A stretch of DNA of 64,000 nucleotides from contig CBIHNI010000017.1 in assembly GCA_966211455.1 (NCBI GenBank), positions 1 to 64,000 of the forward strand, given 5' to 3'. Positions 16,160 to 24,330 of the stretch are shown here, piece after piece. Origin of the DNA: 21-14-0-10-47-8 sp966211455. Lineage in GTDB: Bacteria > Bdellovibrionota > Bdellovibrionia > Bdellovibrionales > Bdellovibrionaceae. Position numbers and translations under genes: made by a program. How positions within the stretch are numbered: the stretch's first letter is position 1; each line of letters opens with the position of its first letter. The notes under the pieces were generated by a model. It saw only the letters and a list, made by a program, of their open reading frames with translations. It was not told where the DNA came from and did not search any database.

Positions 16160-19100
16160 TCACCGCCGCTGCGGCGGTTGGGAAGATGACTTTTGGGGTG
16201 CAAGTGACCGAGTCTTGATGCTCAGTCCTGCGGTTGTGTCGGCATTCGTGGGAGCCAGCTTGTTAACAATTCTCGAAATCGAATCCGTCTCGCTAGCAGT
16301 ATCCAAAATCGAATTCGAACAATAGTCTTTACGGTCATTTGGTGTCCATCCAATGGCATGGCGAAATCTGTCGTTGATTTGATTATAAGTGGCCACGTAG
16401 CCTAATTTTACATCTTTCCCGGAAAGACGAGTGGGAACAGGAAATACACAGTTAGGTGAAGATCGTTGCTGAGCAAGTTCCTTTAGCAGAGGCTTCAATC
16501 GATCAACCTCTTTCCAAGTGTCCGCTGTCCAAAGCTGAAATCCGCGTCCGGTGAAAAGACTGAGTTGAATCAATGTGGCATGAGGCAACCGCAGCTGATA
16601 TTTCCTAGAAGACGCATTCTTGATGCCGGAGTTTCCGTTGCCGGTCGAGTCACCGGCAATTCCTTTCGCGGTCTCAGAGCCTTTTCCAGCAGATGTGCCT
16701 TTGGAGAAAGTGTAGAAGCCCGAGCAATCCGAACAGTTTGGAAGGTTGACGTCGACTTCGGCTCGGTCTTTTTTCTCGGCTGCGGTTTGAACCAAGGTCA
16801 CATTATTTAGTGTGAGGGTTTGAAGAAAATCTTCAAGTACCCATTGCTGCTCCCGCCATCGGATTGCTAAACTCAAAATTTCATGCTGATGTTCCGGATC
16901 CACATCTGCCAATTTTTCAACAAACTGTTTGGGATCTTCCGTCATAAGTCTCATCGATTCGCGGATTAAGGAGGCGATGCGACTCAAGGATTCCGAGGTC
17001 TTCATCAGTTTTAAACCTGCTTCGCTAATTGTTGATGGGTCAAGAGATTTGGTGGATTCAGTCAGTGTCGAAATAAGGTAAAGTAAGGCTCTGGTTGGCG
17101 AATAACTGCCAAAAGGATCTGTTGCGATGGGATCAATGAATTTTGTATTTCTAATAAAATGCAAATTAGAGCTGTTTAGAGACTTCATCAGGTTGTTAAA
17201 CCATCGTATCGCAAATCGATTTTGATCTGACAAAGCGAGCAAAGGATTGGGTTCCTTTAAGCCCGCGAAGTTTGAAAGATCGACCTCTGAACCGGCCATC
17301 TGCCGGGCATAGAAATACAAAGCCGCCTGCATTCGGAGATGAGTCGGTGTCTCTTTTAAAATGGGCTTCAATTTCTTGTAGCTTTCAGATTGAATGACAA
17401 GATAAGAGTCGCACTCTTTGGTGAAGAAAATAGTCTCGGGTGAAGTGCGCGGAGAAGTTGGATGGACTTTGCAGCTGGTCATGTCGCCGGGTTTTTCTTC
17501 CGAGCTCACTAGATACATCGTCTTTCCTTCAAAAATAACCTTGAGGGGCTTTGCCGGTTGAAGATTTGATCGTAGAGATGACGACTCTGGAGCCGCAGTC
17601 GTATTGCTAAAATATGATATGAACGAAGCCGCTGTCAAAGGGGCTGCATAGGACATTTTTGCGGACTCGGGAACTTCGCCGATTGTCGTTCCTTGCAGGC
17701 CGGGGATTCCAGCTCCTAAATTTCCGACCAGTCCGTTGTCGATGCCATGGATCAGCTCGTTCCAGAGCTGTCCGATGCCTTTTTCTGCTTGAGAGCCTGT
17801 GCTAGCTCCGCTTGGCAATTGGTAGACATAGTTTTGAGTGGACAGATCTTTCGCAAGCTGGGCAGTTTGCAAGGCTTGAAGGATCAACGCCTCGGGCTTG
17901 AACAAAGCATAGTGTGGAAGTTTCGGCGTTTGTTTTCCGCTCACCAGAAAATAAACTTGCTCGTTCGGTAGAAGCAGTACGGATTCCATATGATCAGCCG
18001 ACAAGAAAACGCCAAGTTTTGCACCAGCCGGAATCAATTCAGGAAATTCCATCAATAGACTTGTGATCAGCAGGCTTTGAGAAACGCAGTTTCCACCCCA
18101 GCCGGCGAAAACGGCGCTTAGGCGGCGGGTGTCGCGACGATATTGATAAAGCGGTCCTTCAAGAATGTATTTGCGAAAGGCTTCGATATTGCCCGCCGGA
18201 ATTTTTGCGACCTGCGCTTTGATCTGCTGGATGCGATTGCTGAAAATATCTGAAGACATGGCCGTGGCTTCGGGCCAAAGGCCTGCGTGCTTTTCAAGGA
18301 CTGTTAAAAAAGTTAAAGCATCAAATTTTTGGGATGGAGATGCAATCGACTGTCGTCCCATAGCTTCAAGCTGGGCCAGCAACCAATTTGGTAAGGCCTG
18401 GGGCTGAAAATTTTCAAAGTTATTTTTGTCTGAAGAAGAGAGAAGCTCCTTGTAAGCTTCGAAGACTTCAAGAAATGGTGTCACGCCTTCTGTTTTTTCC
18501 GGTGTCGGCAGTGGGGTTGAGAGCTTCTCAGAGGCAATAACGCCCGCATGAATAGTGACTGAGGCGGAGACTCCGTTGTGAATCGGCTTTTGCAAGAAGC
18601 TTTTTCCGGATTGAGCCAGACGAGTGATATTTGATTTCCAAATTTCAAGAATTTTTAAGGTGGCACCCGTCGTTTTCGGCATTTTGGCGGCCACATATCC
18701 CAAGGCCTTCGGGGCTGATTTTGCTCCTCCAGTGAGGGCGGCCAAGATGTTTCCCAAAGCCTCTAGATTTTCGGATCCCCCGATCGAGCGCGAGCTTTCG
18801 ACGGCGAGCTTTTGAAGGCTTGAATCAGGATATTTTTCAAAGGCTTTGGCAATTGCAAAGGCCGCCTCGGCATCCGAAGCGCTGGCCAAAGTTGGTGCTA
18901 GAAAGCCTAAAAGTTTTGTGGCTTGCTCTTTTGGATTTTGCGGGTTCTCGGACTTCAGCGCTTGCGCCATAAATGTTTGGCGGTTGTAGCCAAGCTGCAG
19001 ATCTTTGGCGGAGCCATTGTAAACCCAGTAATTCAAATTCTTCCAAATGCCAAAATGCTTGGCTAGAAACAATTTTCCTTGCGACAGGTGGGTCCAAATC

Positions 19101-19432
19101 TCTTGTGTCGATTTAAGCTCTGGTTTCTGCTCGATGAGTGTCTGCCACTCGTTCAAAAAGGTGGTGAGATAGATCTTGATCAGGAAAAAGTTGGGACGGT
19201 ACTTTTCTTGGCCCTCGATAATGTACTGGGTGATCAAGACCGAATACATCTGGCGTGTCATTTCCAATGAGATGTATCGCTTCGAAGCTTCAGAAAGCTG
19301 TATCGATGAGGACTCTTTGGTGTTGATTGCATCTATGGCAAACGCAGGTGTCTGGCGCAGGCTCAGTATCAGAATGAGACAGCCAACAGTGCGAATCAGA
19401 TTTTGGAATAGAGGTCTTGCGAGATAATGCAT
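16160..19432 (-). CDS. 1090-residue secreted protein with a transglutaminase-like Cys/His region
   Basis: A very long exported protein. A signal peptide covers the first 32 residues (ending TPAFA). Residues 435-500 contain GWGGNCVSQSLLITSLL, then SADHMESVLLLP. A Cys at 449 before a helix and a His at 481 resemble a papain/transglutaminase-like fold, but the third catalytic residue is not clear, so activity is uncertain. The rest is helical, with Ser/Thr-rich linkers and a CSDCSGF motif in the C-terminal third. The last codons (PPQRR, stop) lie inside a dispersed palindrome at 16162-16178, so the element forms the gene's end. The start is supported by the signal peptide. Confidence 0.8.
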   Translation of the reverse strand: MHYLARPLFQNLIRTVGCLILILSLRQTPAFAIDAINTKESSSIQLSEASKRYISLEMTRQMYSVLITQYIIEGQEKYRPNFFLIKIYLTTFLNEWQTLIEQKPELKSTQEIWTHLSQGKLFLAKHFGIWKNLNYWVYNGSAKDLQLGYNRQTFMAQALKSENPQNPKEQATKLLGFLAPTLASASDAEAAFAIAKAFEKYPDSSLQKLAVESSRSIGGSENLEALGNILAALTGGAKSAPKALGYVAAKMPKTTGATLKILEIWKSNITRLAQSGKSFLQKPIHNGVSASVTIHAGVIASEKLSTPLPTPEKTEGVTPFLEVFEAYKELLSSSDKNNFENFQPQALPNWLLAQLEAMGRQSIASPSQKFDALTFLTVLEKHAGLWPEATAMSSDIFSNRIQQIKAQVAKIPAGNIEAFRKYILEGPLYQYRRDTRRLSAVFAGWGGNCVSQSLLITSLLMEFPELIPAGAKLGVFLSADHMESVLLLPNEQVYFLVSGKQTPKLPHYALFKPEALILQALQTAQLAKDLSTQNYVYQLPSGASTGSQAEKGIGQLWNELIHGIDNGLVGNLGAGIPGLQGTTIGEVPESAKMSYAAPLTAASFISYFSNTTAAPESSSLRSNLQPAKPLKVIFEGKTMYLVSSEEKPGDMTSCKVHPTSPRTSPETIFFTKECDSYLVIQSESYKKLKPILKETPTHLRMQAALYFYARQMAGSEVDLSNFAGLKEPNPLLALSDQNRFAIRWFNNLMKSLNSSNLHFIRNTKFIDPIATDPFGSYSPTRALLYLISTLTESTKSLDPSTISEAGLKLMKTSESLSRIASLIRESMRLMTEDPKQFVEKLADVDPEHQHEILSLAIRWREQQWVLEDFLQTLTLNNVTLVQTAAEKKDRAEVDVNLPNCSDCSGFYTFSKGTSAGKGSETAKGIAGDSTGNGNSGIKNASSRKYQLRLPHATLIQLSLFTGRGFQLWTADTWKEVDRLKPLLKELAQQRSSPNCVFPVPTRLSGKDVKLGYVATYNQINDRFRHAIGWTPNDRKDYCSNSILDTASETDSISRIVNKLAPTNADTTAGLSIKTRSLAPQKSSSQPPQRR
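16162..16178. repeat. Dispersed palindrome, copy 1 (loop CTG)
   Basis: ACCGCCG-CTG-CGGCGGT, 7-bp arms. It overlaps the stop codon of the 1090-residue gene on the minus strand and lies in the gap between two convergent genes, where it could also slow or end transcription. Confidence 0.85.
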
Positions 19433-19499
19433 ACATCACAGCAAGTGCAAGGTGATAACCATAGGGCTGGGTGTTATACCAAAGCCATTGCAGGACGAA

Positions 19500-19534
19500 G
19501 TCTCAAAGTGAGACGCGGGCCATGTCAGTGACAT
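19500..19534. promoter_or_regulatory. Two operator-like palindromes upstream of the 1090-residue gene
   Basis: GTCTCA-AAG-TGAGAC (19500-19514) and ATGTCA-G-TGACAT (19522-19534) lie 67-102 bases upstream of the minus-strand gene. The first recurs almost exactly at 26122 (GTCTCA-AAC-TGAGAC), which argues for a shared DNA-binding protein. The regulator is unknown. Confidence 0.45.
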
Positions 19535-19608
19535 TTCTGGGAATAAAAGCGTCAGTGTTTATGCAGTTTCGCTTTCGTGACTGGGCTCAAAATAAAAGTG
19601 TGGCCATT

Positions 19609-19625
19609 ACCGCCGCTCCGGCGGT
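19609..19625. repeat. Dispersed palindrome, copy 2 (loop CTC)
   Basis: ACCGCCG-CTC-CGGCGGT. It is identical over its 17 bases to the copy inside HNH gene 1 at 20809, 1200 bases downstream. Confidence 0.9.
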
Positions 19626-20065
19626 TGAAGTCAGAAGTTATTCCATAAGTACAAACTCAAGGAGCAAGGGGAAAGTATTGTGCCAGCACATTGACGGTGC
19701 GGCAGCGCTCAGTGTCTTTGCTATTGTCGTCCATCAAGTTGCCGATGTGATTTCATCGGTATCGATTTTTCAAGAAAAGCGTTATGGAACGAAAATTTTG
19801 AAATAATATTTGACGTCTATTCTGCCAGCTTTATCCCGCCTATAAAGAGCGAAGTTTAAATATGCGAAGGTCCCTATGCACATAAAATTTCATTCGGTTC
19901 AATTGAATTTCTGAGTCAATACGGCTCCACAATCAAAGAAAATTTCTTTCGCTTACTTTTAGAAATTCCAGCGAATTTCTCTTTTTAAAACCCGTGATAT
20001 GACCATCAGACATTTCAAGTAGTGAAATGCGATTCGGTGCAACTCGATAGAAGAAAGGATTTCCG

Positions 20066-21106
20066 ATGGAGAAACAAAATTTTGCTCAAGAGCCAACGCC
20101 AGTCCAAATGAAGGACGTTGCTCAGACATCGAAGCTGGACCACCAATTGCGGGTCTTGGTGAAAACCGAGAGAAAAATCACTCTTGAGATTTTAATGGTG
20201 ATTCAAACATTTGATATCACAAGATCCTACCTCGAGCTGGGCTACTCAAGTCTTTTCGATTACCTCACACGTGGCATTGGATACTCTGAAGGCGCCGCCC
20301 AAAGAAGAATTTCCTCGGCAAGGCTTTTGAAGCAAGTGCCAGAAATCAAATCTGAAATCCAATCAGGAAAGATAAACCTAACTCAGGTGGCACTTGCACA
20401 AGTCGCAATCAACAGCCAAGAAAAATCAGACAAAAAGAAAATCTCGGTGGAAAAGAAATCCGAGATCTTAATGAGTCTTAAATCAAAAACTTCTTTTGAA
20501 ACCAAGAAGCTTTTGCAATCCGAACTTCCAAGCTATGATCCGACTCCGAAAACTTTGGTGAATCCAAAGCAAGAAACAGTATCAGTGACACTTTCCTTCA
20601 CTCAAGATCAATGGACGCAAGTGCAAGAATTGCTTGCGATGAATTCACATAAAGTTCCCGATCAAAAGATTGAATCTTTGCTTTTACGTTTGGCCGCACA
20701 AGAGCGAAAAAGAAGGGCCGTTCAAGTGATCGCAAAAGATACCGCTCAACCGAATCCGCCAACGGAGGAGGCGGTGCTTAAAGATGTCAAATCGAATCAA
20801 ACGCAATCACCGCCGCTCCGGCGGTCGCCACCGATCGAAAGGCCTTCGGCTGGGAAGCGATCCCGTCAGCGAAAGTATATTTCGGTTTCGGTGAAGCGCG
20901 AAATCTTTGCGAAGGCCCAAAATCAATGCCAGTTTATCTCGCCAATGACAGGATTGAGATGTCGAAGTCAGCACTTCTTGCAGACCGAGCATAAGATCGC
21001 GGTGATGCTTGGTGGTAGTGATGAAATCCAGAACCTTCGAGTGTTCTGTCAGGCGCATAACTTCTTGGCGGCGAGACAGGATGGGATTAGCAAGCTGGTG
21101 GAATGA
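20066..21106 (+). CDS. HNH endonuclease with DUF222-like N-terminal region (HNH gene 1)
   Basis: A 346-residue predicted DNA endonuclease. Residues 25-120 form a helical domain with LGYSSLFDYLTRGIGYSEGA followed by AQRRISSARLLKQVPEI, typical of multicopy HNH proteins in this group. A basic Pro/Ser linker (230-275) leads to the C-terminal HNH core: C-x(11)-C, LQTEHKIAVMLGG, NLRVFCQAHN. The ATG at 20066 follows AAAGGA. A 17-base dispersed palindrome lies in frame in the linker (20809-20825) and encodes SPPLRRS. The protein is about 60% alike by eye to HNH gene 2. It could be a homing-type or restriction-like nuclease; its target is unknown. Confidence 0.88.
   Translation: MEKQNFAQEPTPVQMKDVAQTSKLDHQLRVLVKTERKITLEILMVIQTFDITRSYLELGYSSLFDYLTRGIGYSEGAAQRRISSARLLKQVPEIKSEIQSGKINLTQVALAQVAINSQEKSDKKKISVEKKSEILMSLKSKTSFETKKLLQSELPSYDPTPKTLVNPKQETVSVTLSFTQDQWTQVQELLAMNSHKVPDQKIESLLLRLAAQERKRRAVQVIAKDTAQPNPPTEEAVLKDVKSNQTQSPPLRRSPPIERPSAGKRSRQRKYISVSVKREIFAKAQNQCQFISPMTGLRCRSQHFLQTEHKIAVMLGGSDEIQNLRVFCQAHNFLAARQDGISKLVE
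20809..20825. repeat. Dispersed palindrome, copy 3, inside HNH gene 1
   Basis: ACCGCCG-CTC-CGGCGGT, in frame and part of the protein linker (residues S-P-P-L-R-R-S). The matching place in HNH gene 2 has no such copy, only a weak CCACC/GGTGG pair, so this copy looks inserted or newly formed. Confidence 0.9.
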
Positions 21107-21241
21107 GAGCCTTGCTCTGATTTTGACTTGTACCCCAGATGAGAACAGGCCCTATGTCCAATCCGCACGGTGTGGAACAGGCTTCGCCTCTGGACAATGC
21201 CAAACACGCCTTCGATACTATGGTTTTCCACCGGAGAATTC

Positions 21242-22231
21242 ATGGCAAAGAAAAAGCAATCAAAGAAAACAAAGCACATCACCGAGATCACCAGCATCGC
21301 GCGCTCGGGCCACTGGATGTACATGCTATTTTTGGATTACGAAGAAGGCTATGGCGACGAAGCTCCGGGACAGATTTATCGGTTGGATTTGCGCGGGGAA
21401 AATCCAGAGCAGATCGAGCAGGTTCTGAACTCGAATGATGCCATTCGCTACATTTGGACCTCGCCGCAAGGTTCGCTTTGGGCCAGCAGCCAAGATGGAA
21501 CCATGTACACAAATGCCAAGGTCCAATGGCCAAAGCCGACAGACGAAGATTTGGATTTCGAGTGTTTGATTTCCCATATGAAAATGACGGCGACAACTTT
21601 GCCGGATTTAAAAGACAAGGGTTATAGCCCCTCGTTGGGCGTGATCTGGGGAAGCAGCGATCAAGATGTTTATGTGACCGCAGGCGAGCATATTTATCAT
21701 TGGAATAATAAAGAGTGGAAGCAAGTGCATTCCGCCCAAGGAGATATCAACGCCTTTGCCGGAGTCAAAGAAAGCGTCTATGCCGTTGGTAATAAGGGTG
21801 TTCTTTTGCATTTCGACGGAAAAAAATGGAATGAATTGAAGCTGCCGGCAGGTGTTGATTCAAAAATTCATTTCACCGATTGCTGCTTGGATTCGGATGG
21901 TTCAATCTTGATTTGCAGCAATGATGGCGTGGTCATCAAGGGCTCGGCGGCCAAAGGCTTTCAAATTCTAGCGCAGAATGATGAGCTTCAGTTCTCGGGA
22001 ATTGAAGTGCTTGATTCGCAAATTATCTTAGCCGCCAAAAGTGCCGGCGCCTTTGAGCTGAAGAATGGAAAATTCGCTTTGATGACAAAAGGGAAGACCT
22101 ATACCATTTATGAAGCGATCAAAGGCGGGGACAGTCTTTATTTTGTTGGCCATGATGGCAACGATGATCCCGGATTTATTTTCTTTGAACCGGACAACGA
22201 AGAAGCGCCATGGAGCTTCTTGTTTTTCTAA
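21242..22231 (+). CDS. Beta-propeller-like protein A, tandem paralogue
   Basis: A 329-residue protein without a signal peptide, so probably cytoplasmic. It is made of strand-rich blocks with repeated W-x-x-P-Q-G-S-L-W, GVIWGSSDQDVYVT, HIYHWNNKEWKQV and LLHFDGKKWNELKLPAG, the pattern of beta-propeller blades in myxobacterial and bdellovibrio proteins. No catalytic residues are evident. The start at 21242 (MAKKKQ) has GGAG 4 bases upstream; the longer frame from 21170 has none. It lies 135 bases after HNH gene 1 and 21 bases before its paralogue. The role is unknown; a ligand- or protein-binding propeller is the best guess. Confidence 0.8.
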   Translation: MAKKKQSKKTKHITEITSIARSGHWMYMLFLDYEEGYGDEAPGQIYRLDLRGENPEQIEQVLNSNDAIRYIWTSPQGSLWASSQDGTMYTNAKVQWPKPTDEDLDFECLISHMKMTATTLPDLKDKGYSPSLGVIWGSSDQDVYVTAGEHIYHWNNKEWKQVHSAQGDINAFAGVKESVYAVGNKGVLLHFDGKKWNELKLPAGVDSKIHFTDCCLDSDGSILICSNDGVVIKGSAAKGFQILAQNDELQFSGIEVLDSQIILAAKSAGAFELKNGKFALMTKGKTYTIYEAIKGGDSLYFVGHDGNDDPGFIFFEPDNEEAPWSFLFF

Positions 22232-22252
22232 TATTCAAATCGGAGATCTTTT

Positions 22253-23221
22253 ATGGCTCAAGAAATTCATGAATGCATCAGTCTGACCCGGGTCGATCCA
22301 TGGATGTATCTTCTGTTTGTCAGCTACGAAGAAGGAGCTGGTGACGAGGCTCCGGGGCAGATGTATCGTATCGATCTGAAGGAAAGTAACGCCAAACTTC
22401 AGGCTGTTTTTAATTGCAATGATTTGGTTCGCCAAGCTTGGTCTTCGCCGCAGGGATCACTGTGGCTCAGCAGTCAAAATGGCAATATGTACACCAGCGC
22501 AAAAGTTCAGTGGCCCGAGCCCGAACAAAAATCTTTGAGTGTTGATGGTTTCGAAAAAATATCATGGACGGCCACGACCCTGCCAAAACCTGCATCTAAA
22601 AATCACAAACCCCAATTGGGTGCAATTTGGGGAAGCAGTGACAATGACGTTTTTGTCGAAGGCTACGGCGGGCATATCTATCACTGGGACGGAAAAGTCT
22701 GGAAAGAAGTTTTTACGGCTCGCAGCCAAATCCGCGCCTTTACCGGAAGCAGTCCTTCGAATGTCTTCGCCGTTGGTGAGAAAGGTCTGATTTTGCATTT
22801 CGATGGCAGCAAATGGAGTGAGCTTGCCTTGCCAGCCGGTGTGCCCGCGACAACAAATTTCACAGATGGCTGCATGACCGCGAATCACGAGCTGCTTGCC
22901 TGCAGCATCAATGGCTATGTGCTCAAAGGCTCGGCGAAAGGACTTGAGCTTGCGGGGCATGACGACAGCTTGCAGTTTAGCGGCATCCGCACTTTGCAAG
23001 GCCGGCGCATTTTGGCTGCGAAATCAGCTGGGGTTTTTGAGCTTTCCGATGATGGAACCTTAACGGGCATCAAAACAAATCTCACGGCCTACAATGTTGT
23101 CGCCGGCGGAGAGAATCTTTATCTTTTGGGTGTCACAAAAAATCCGAAGCCAGGATTTATCACTTACAATCCGGCCAGCGCTGATCTTCCATGGAGCTAC
23201 ATGGGATTTGATATTGGGTAA
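22253..23221 (+). CDS. Beta-propeller-like protein B, tandem paralogue
   Basis: A 322-residue protein that lines up along its whole length with the gene before it: WMYLLFVSYEEGAGDEAPGQ against WMYMLFLDYEEGYGDEAPGQ, then LGAIWGSSDNDVFV, HIYHWDGKVWKEV, ILHFDGSKWSELALPAG and ILAAKSAGVFEL. The pair must come from a tandem duplication. The two differ most at the N-terminus and in the loops. It has no signal peptide. GGAG precedes the ATG by 7 bases. The two genes are probably cotranscribed. Confidence 0.8.
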   Translation: MAQEIHECISLTRVDPWMYLLFVSYEEGAGDEAPGQMYRIDLKESNAKLQAVFNCNDLVRQAWSSPQGSLWLSSQNGNMYTSAKVQWPEPEQKSLSVDGFEKISWTATTLPKPASKNHKPQLGAIWGSSDNDVFVEGYGGHIYHWDGKVWKEVFTARSQIRAFTGSSPSNVFAVGEKGLILHFDGSKWSELALPAGVPATTNFTDGCMTANHELLACSINGYVLKGSAKGLELAGHDDSLQFSGIRTLQGRRILAAKSAGVFELSDDGTLTGIKTNLTAYNVVAGGENLYLLGVTKNPKPGFITYNPASADLPWSYMGFDIG

Positions 23222-23371
23222 CAAGCGCTTCAGAGTGAGATGCACTCCAAACTTCAAATGAATAGCATTTTGACAAGTGTTGCAGACGCATTTTCAGAAG
23301 CAGGCTTTTGGGTCTTGAAATTCATTCTAATCAACCCCCAAGCTGGCCCCTGATTTGAAGAGAGAGACTGT

Positions 23372-24304
23372 ATGCAAACATCCGCAAGCTGTCTCATTTT
23401 GATCCTGTCTTTTACGCTGCCACTTTCATCACATGCGGGCTCGATGCTCAGCAATCCAAAGGGCGAATCACAGCTTTATCGCATGTCTGAAACCGTCAAG
23501 GCTTTGCGCTCGGAAAAAGCACACGTCAACGCATCAGAAGCCACCGCGAACCGAATCCCAATTGCCACCGGTGCCAGAGAGGCTTCAGGGTTTATTGAAT
23601 CTTTCGACGGATGGAAAACCGGCACGGTGGATGCGGTGGTTCGCACGGAAAATCACGGTGTCAGCACGTTCAGACTTCAGGTGCCCGAGACGCCAGTCGA
23701 AGGAAGATCTCAGTTTCTTCTGACTGAAGGCCGAACAATCGGCAATCGACCTGACGGAACCTTACGAGTCGAGCGTGAAATCAAAAAAGATTCGGTCGGC
23801 ATCTATCAAGAGGCCTATCATCTGACCGCAAAAGACATCAATGGTCAGGTGTGGCGGTCCGTGCAAAAATTTGAAGCGACGATTTCCAATGGGCACACGA
23901 CAGTGATGGTCGGTAAAGTTTCGGTGCAAAGACCCACAAACGAAGCGGCTGTTTTATCCGCCAGAACAGTTGATCGCAATGATCAAAATCTGCATCATCT
24001 GAAAATACCACTGAAGGATATCAAAGGTGAAGTGATCGACTGCCGGGTTGCACGCCTCAGTGACCGATCCGAGATGACAGTCATCTCAGTGCAAGATGGA
24101 TTGGCTTATAAAACAACGGTGCAGTTTGGGCCGGGGCTCGAGAAAGCCGGAAGTGAAAGCAAAACGGTCGTGAAAGTTTCAGATCCGCTCCCAGCCTTTG
24201 AAGTTCAAAAACTGGGATTGAAAGCGATCAGCAGCGAAGTTTTCTTTCCAGCCAATCAAAGCACTGCAGCCCGCGGGCTGCAAGTCAGCAGCGGAGCGCA
24301 CTAG
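23372..24304 (+). CDS. Secreted protein, paralogue 1 of a three-member family
   Basis: A 310-residue exported protein with a signal peptide (MQTSASCLILILSFTLPLSS, cleaved near HAG). The mature part is strand-rich. It shares with the genes at 26260 and 27178 the block GEVI-x-C/A-x-V, a VISVQDGLAYKTTVQFGP segment and a C-terminal end with ARGLQVSSGAH. Near residue 70 are GFIESF...TGTVDAVVR, also present in paralogue 2 (GRILSK...TGSLDAAVR). No known domain was recognised. The minus-strand hydrolase separates it from the other two. GAGAGAG precedes the start. Confidence 0.8.
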   Translation: MQTSASCLILILSFTLPLSSHAGSMLSNPKGESQLYRMSETVKALRSEKAHVNASEATANRIPIATGAREASGFIESFDGWKTGTVDAVVRTENHGVSTFRLQVPETPVEGRSQFLLTEGRTIGNRPDGTLRVEREIKKDSVGIYQEAYHLTAKDINGQVWRSVQKFEATISNGHTTVMVGKVSVQRPTNEAAVLSARTVDRNDQNLHHLKIPLKDIKGEVIDCRVARLSDRSEMTVISVQDGLAYKTTVQFGPGLEKAGSESKTVVKVSDPLPAFEVQKLGLKAISSEVFFPANQSTAARGLQVSSGAH

Positions 24305-24330
24305 ATCCTCTCAGCCGAAGCTCGCCGGCA

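Larger units (their letters stand above)
19433..20065. other. 633-base intergenic region before HNH gene 1
   Basis: No convincing gene. It holds two operator-like palindromes (19500-19534), one dispersed palindrome (19609-19625), a segment reading AATATTTGAC near 19806 that also occurs upstream of HNH gene 2, an AGAAATTC/GAATTTCT hairpin followed by CTTTTT (19961-19985), and the motif CCGTGATATGACC near 19991 shared with HNH gene 2. The open frame at 19471-19806 runs through the palindrome, has no ribosome binding site and resembles nothing. Confidence 0.6.

Noticed and set aside
19471..19806. 111-codon frame before HNH gene 1
   Set aside because: Runs through the dispersed palindrome and two dyads, lacks a ribosome binding site and resembles no protein.
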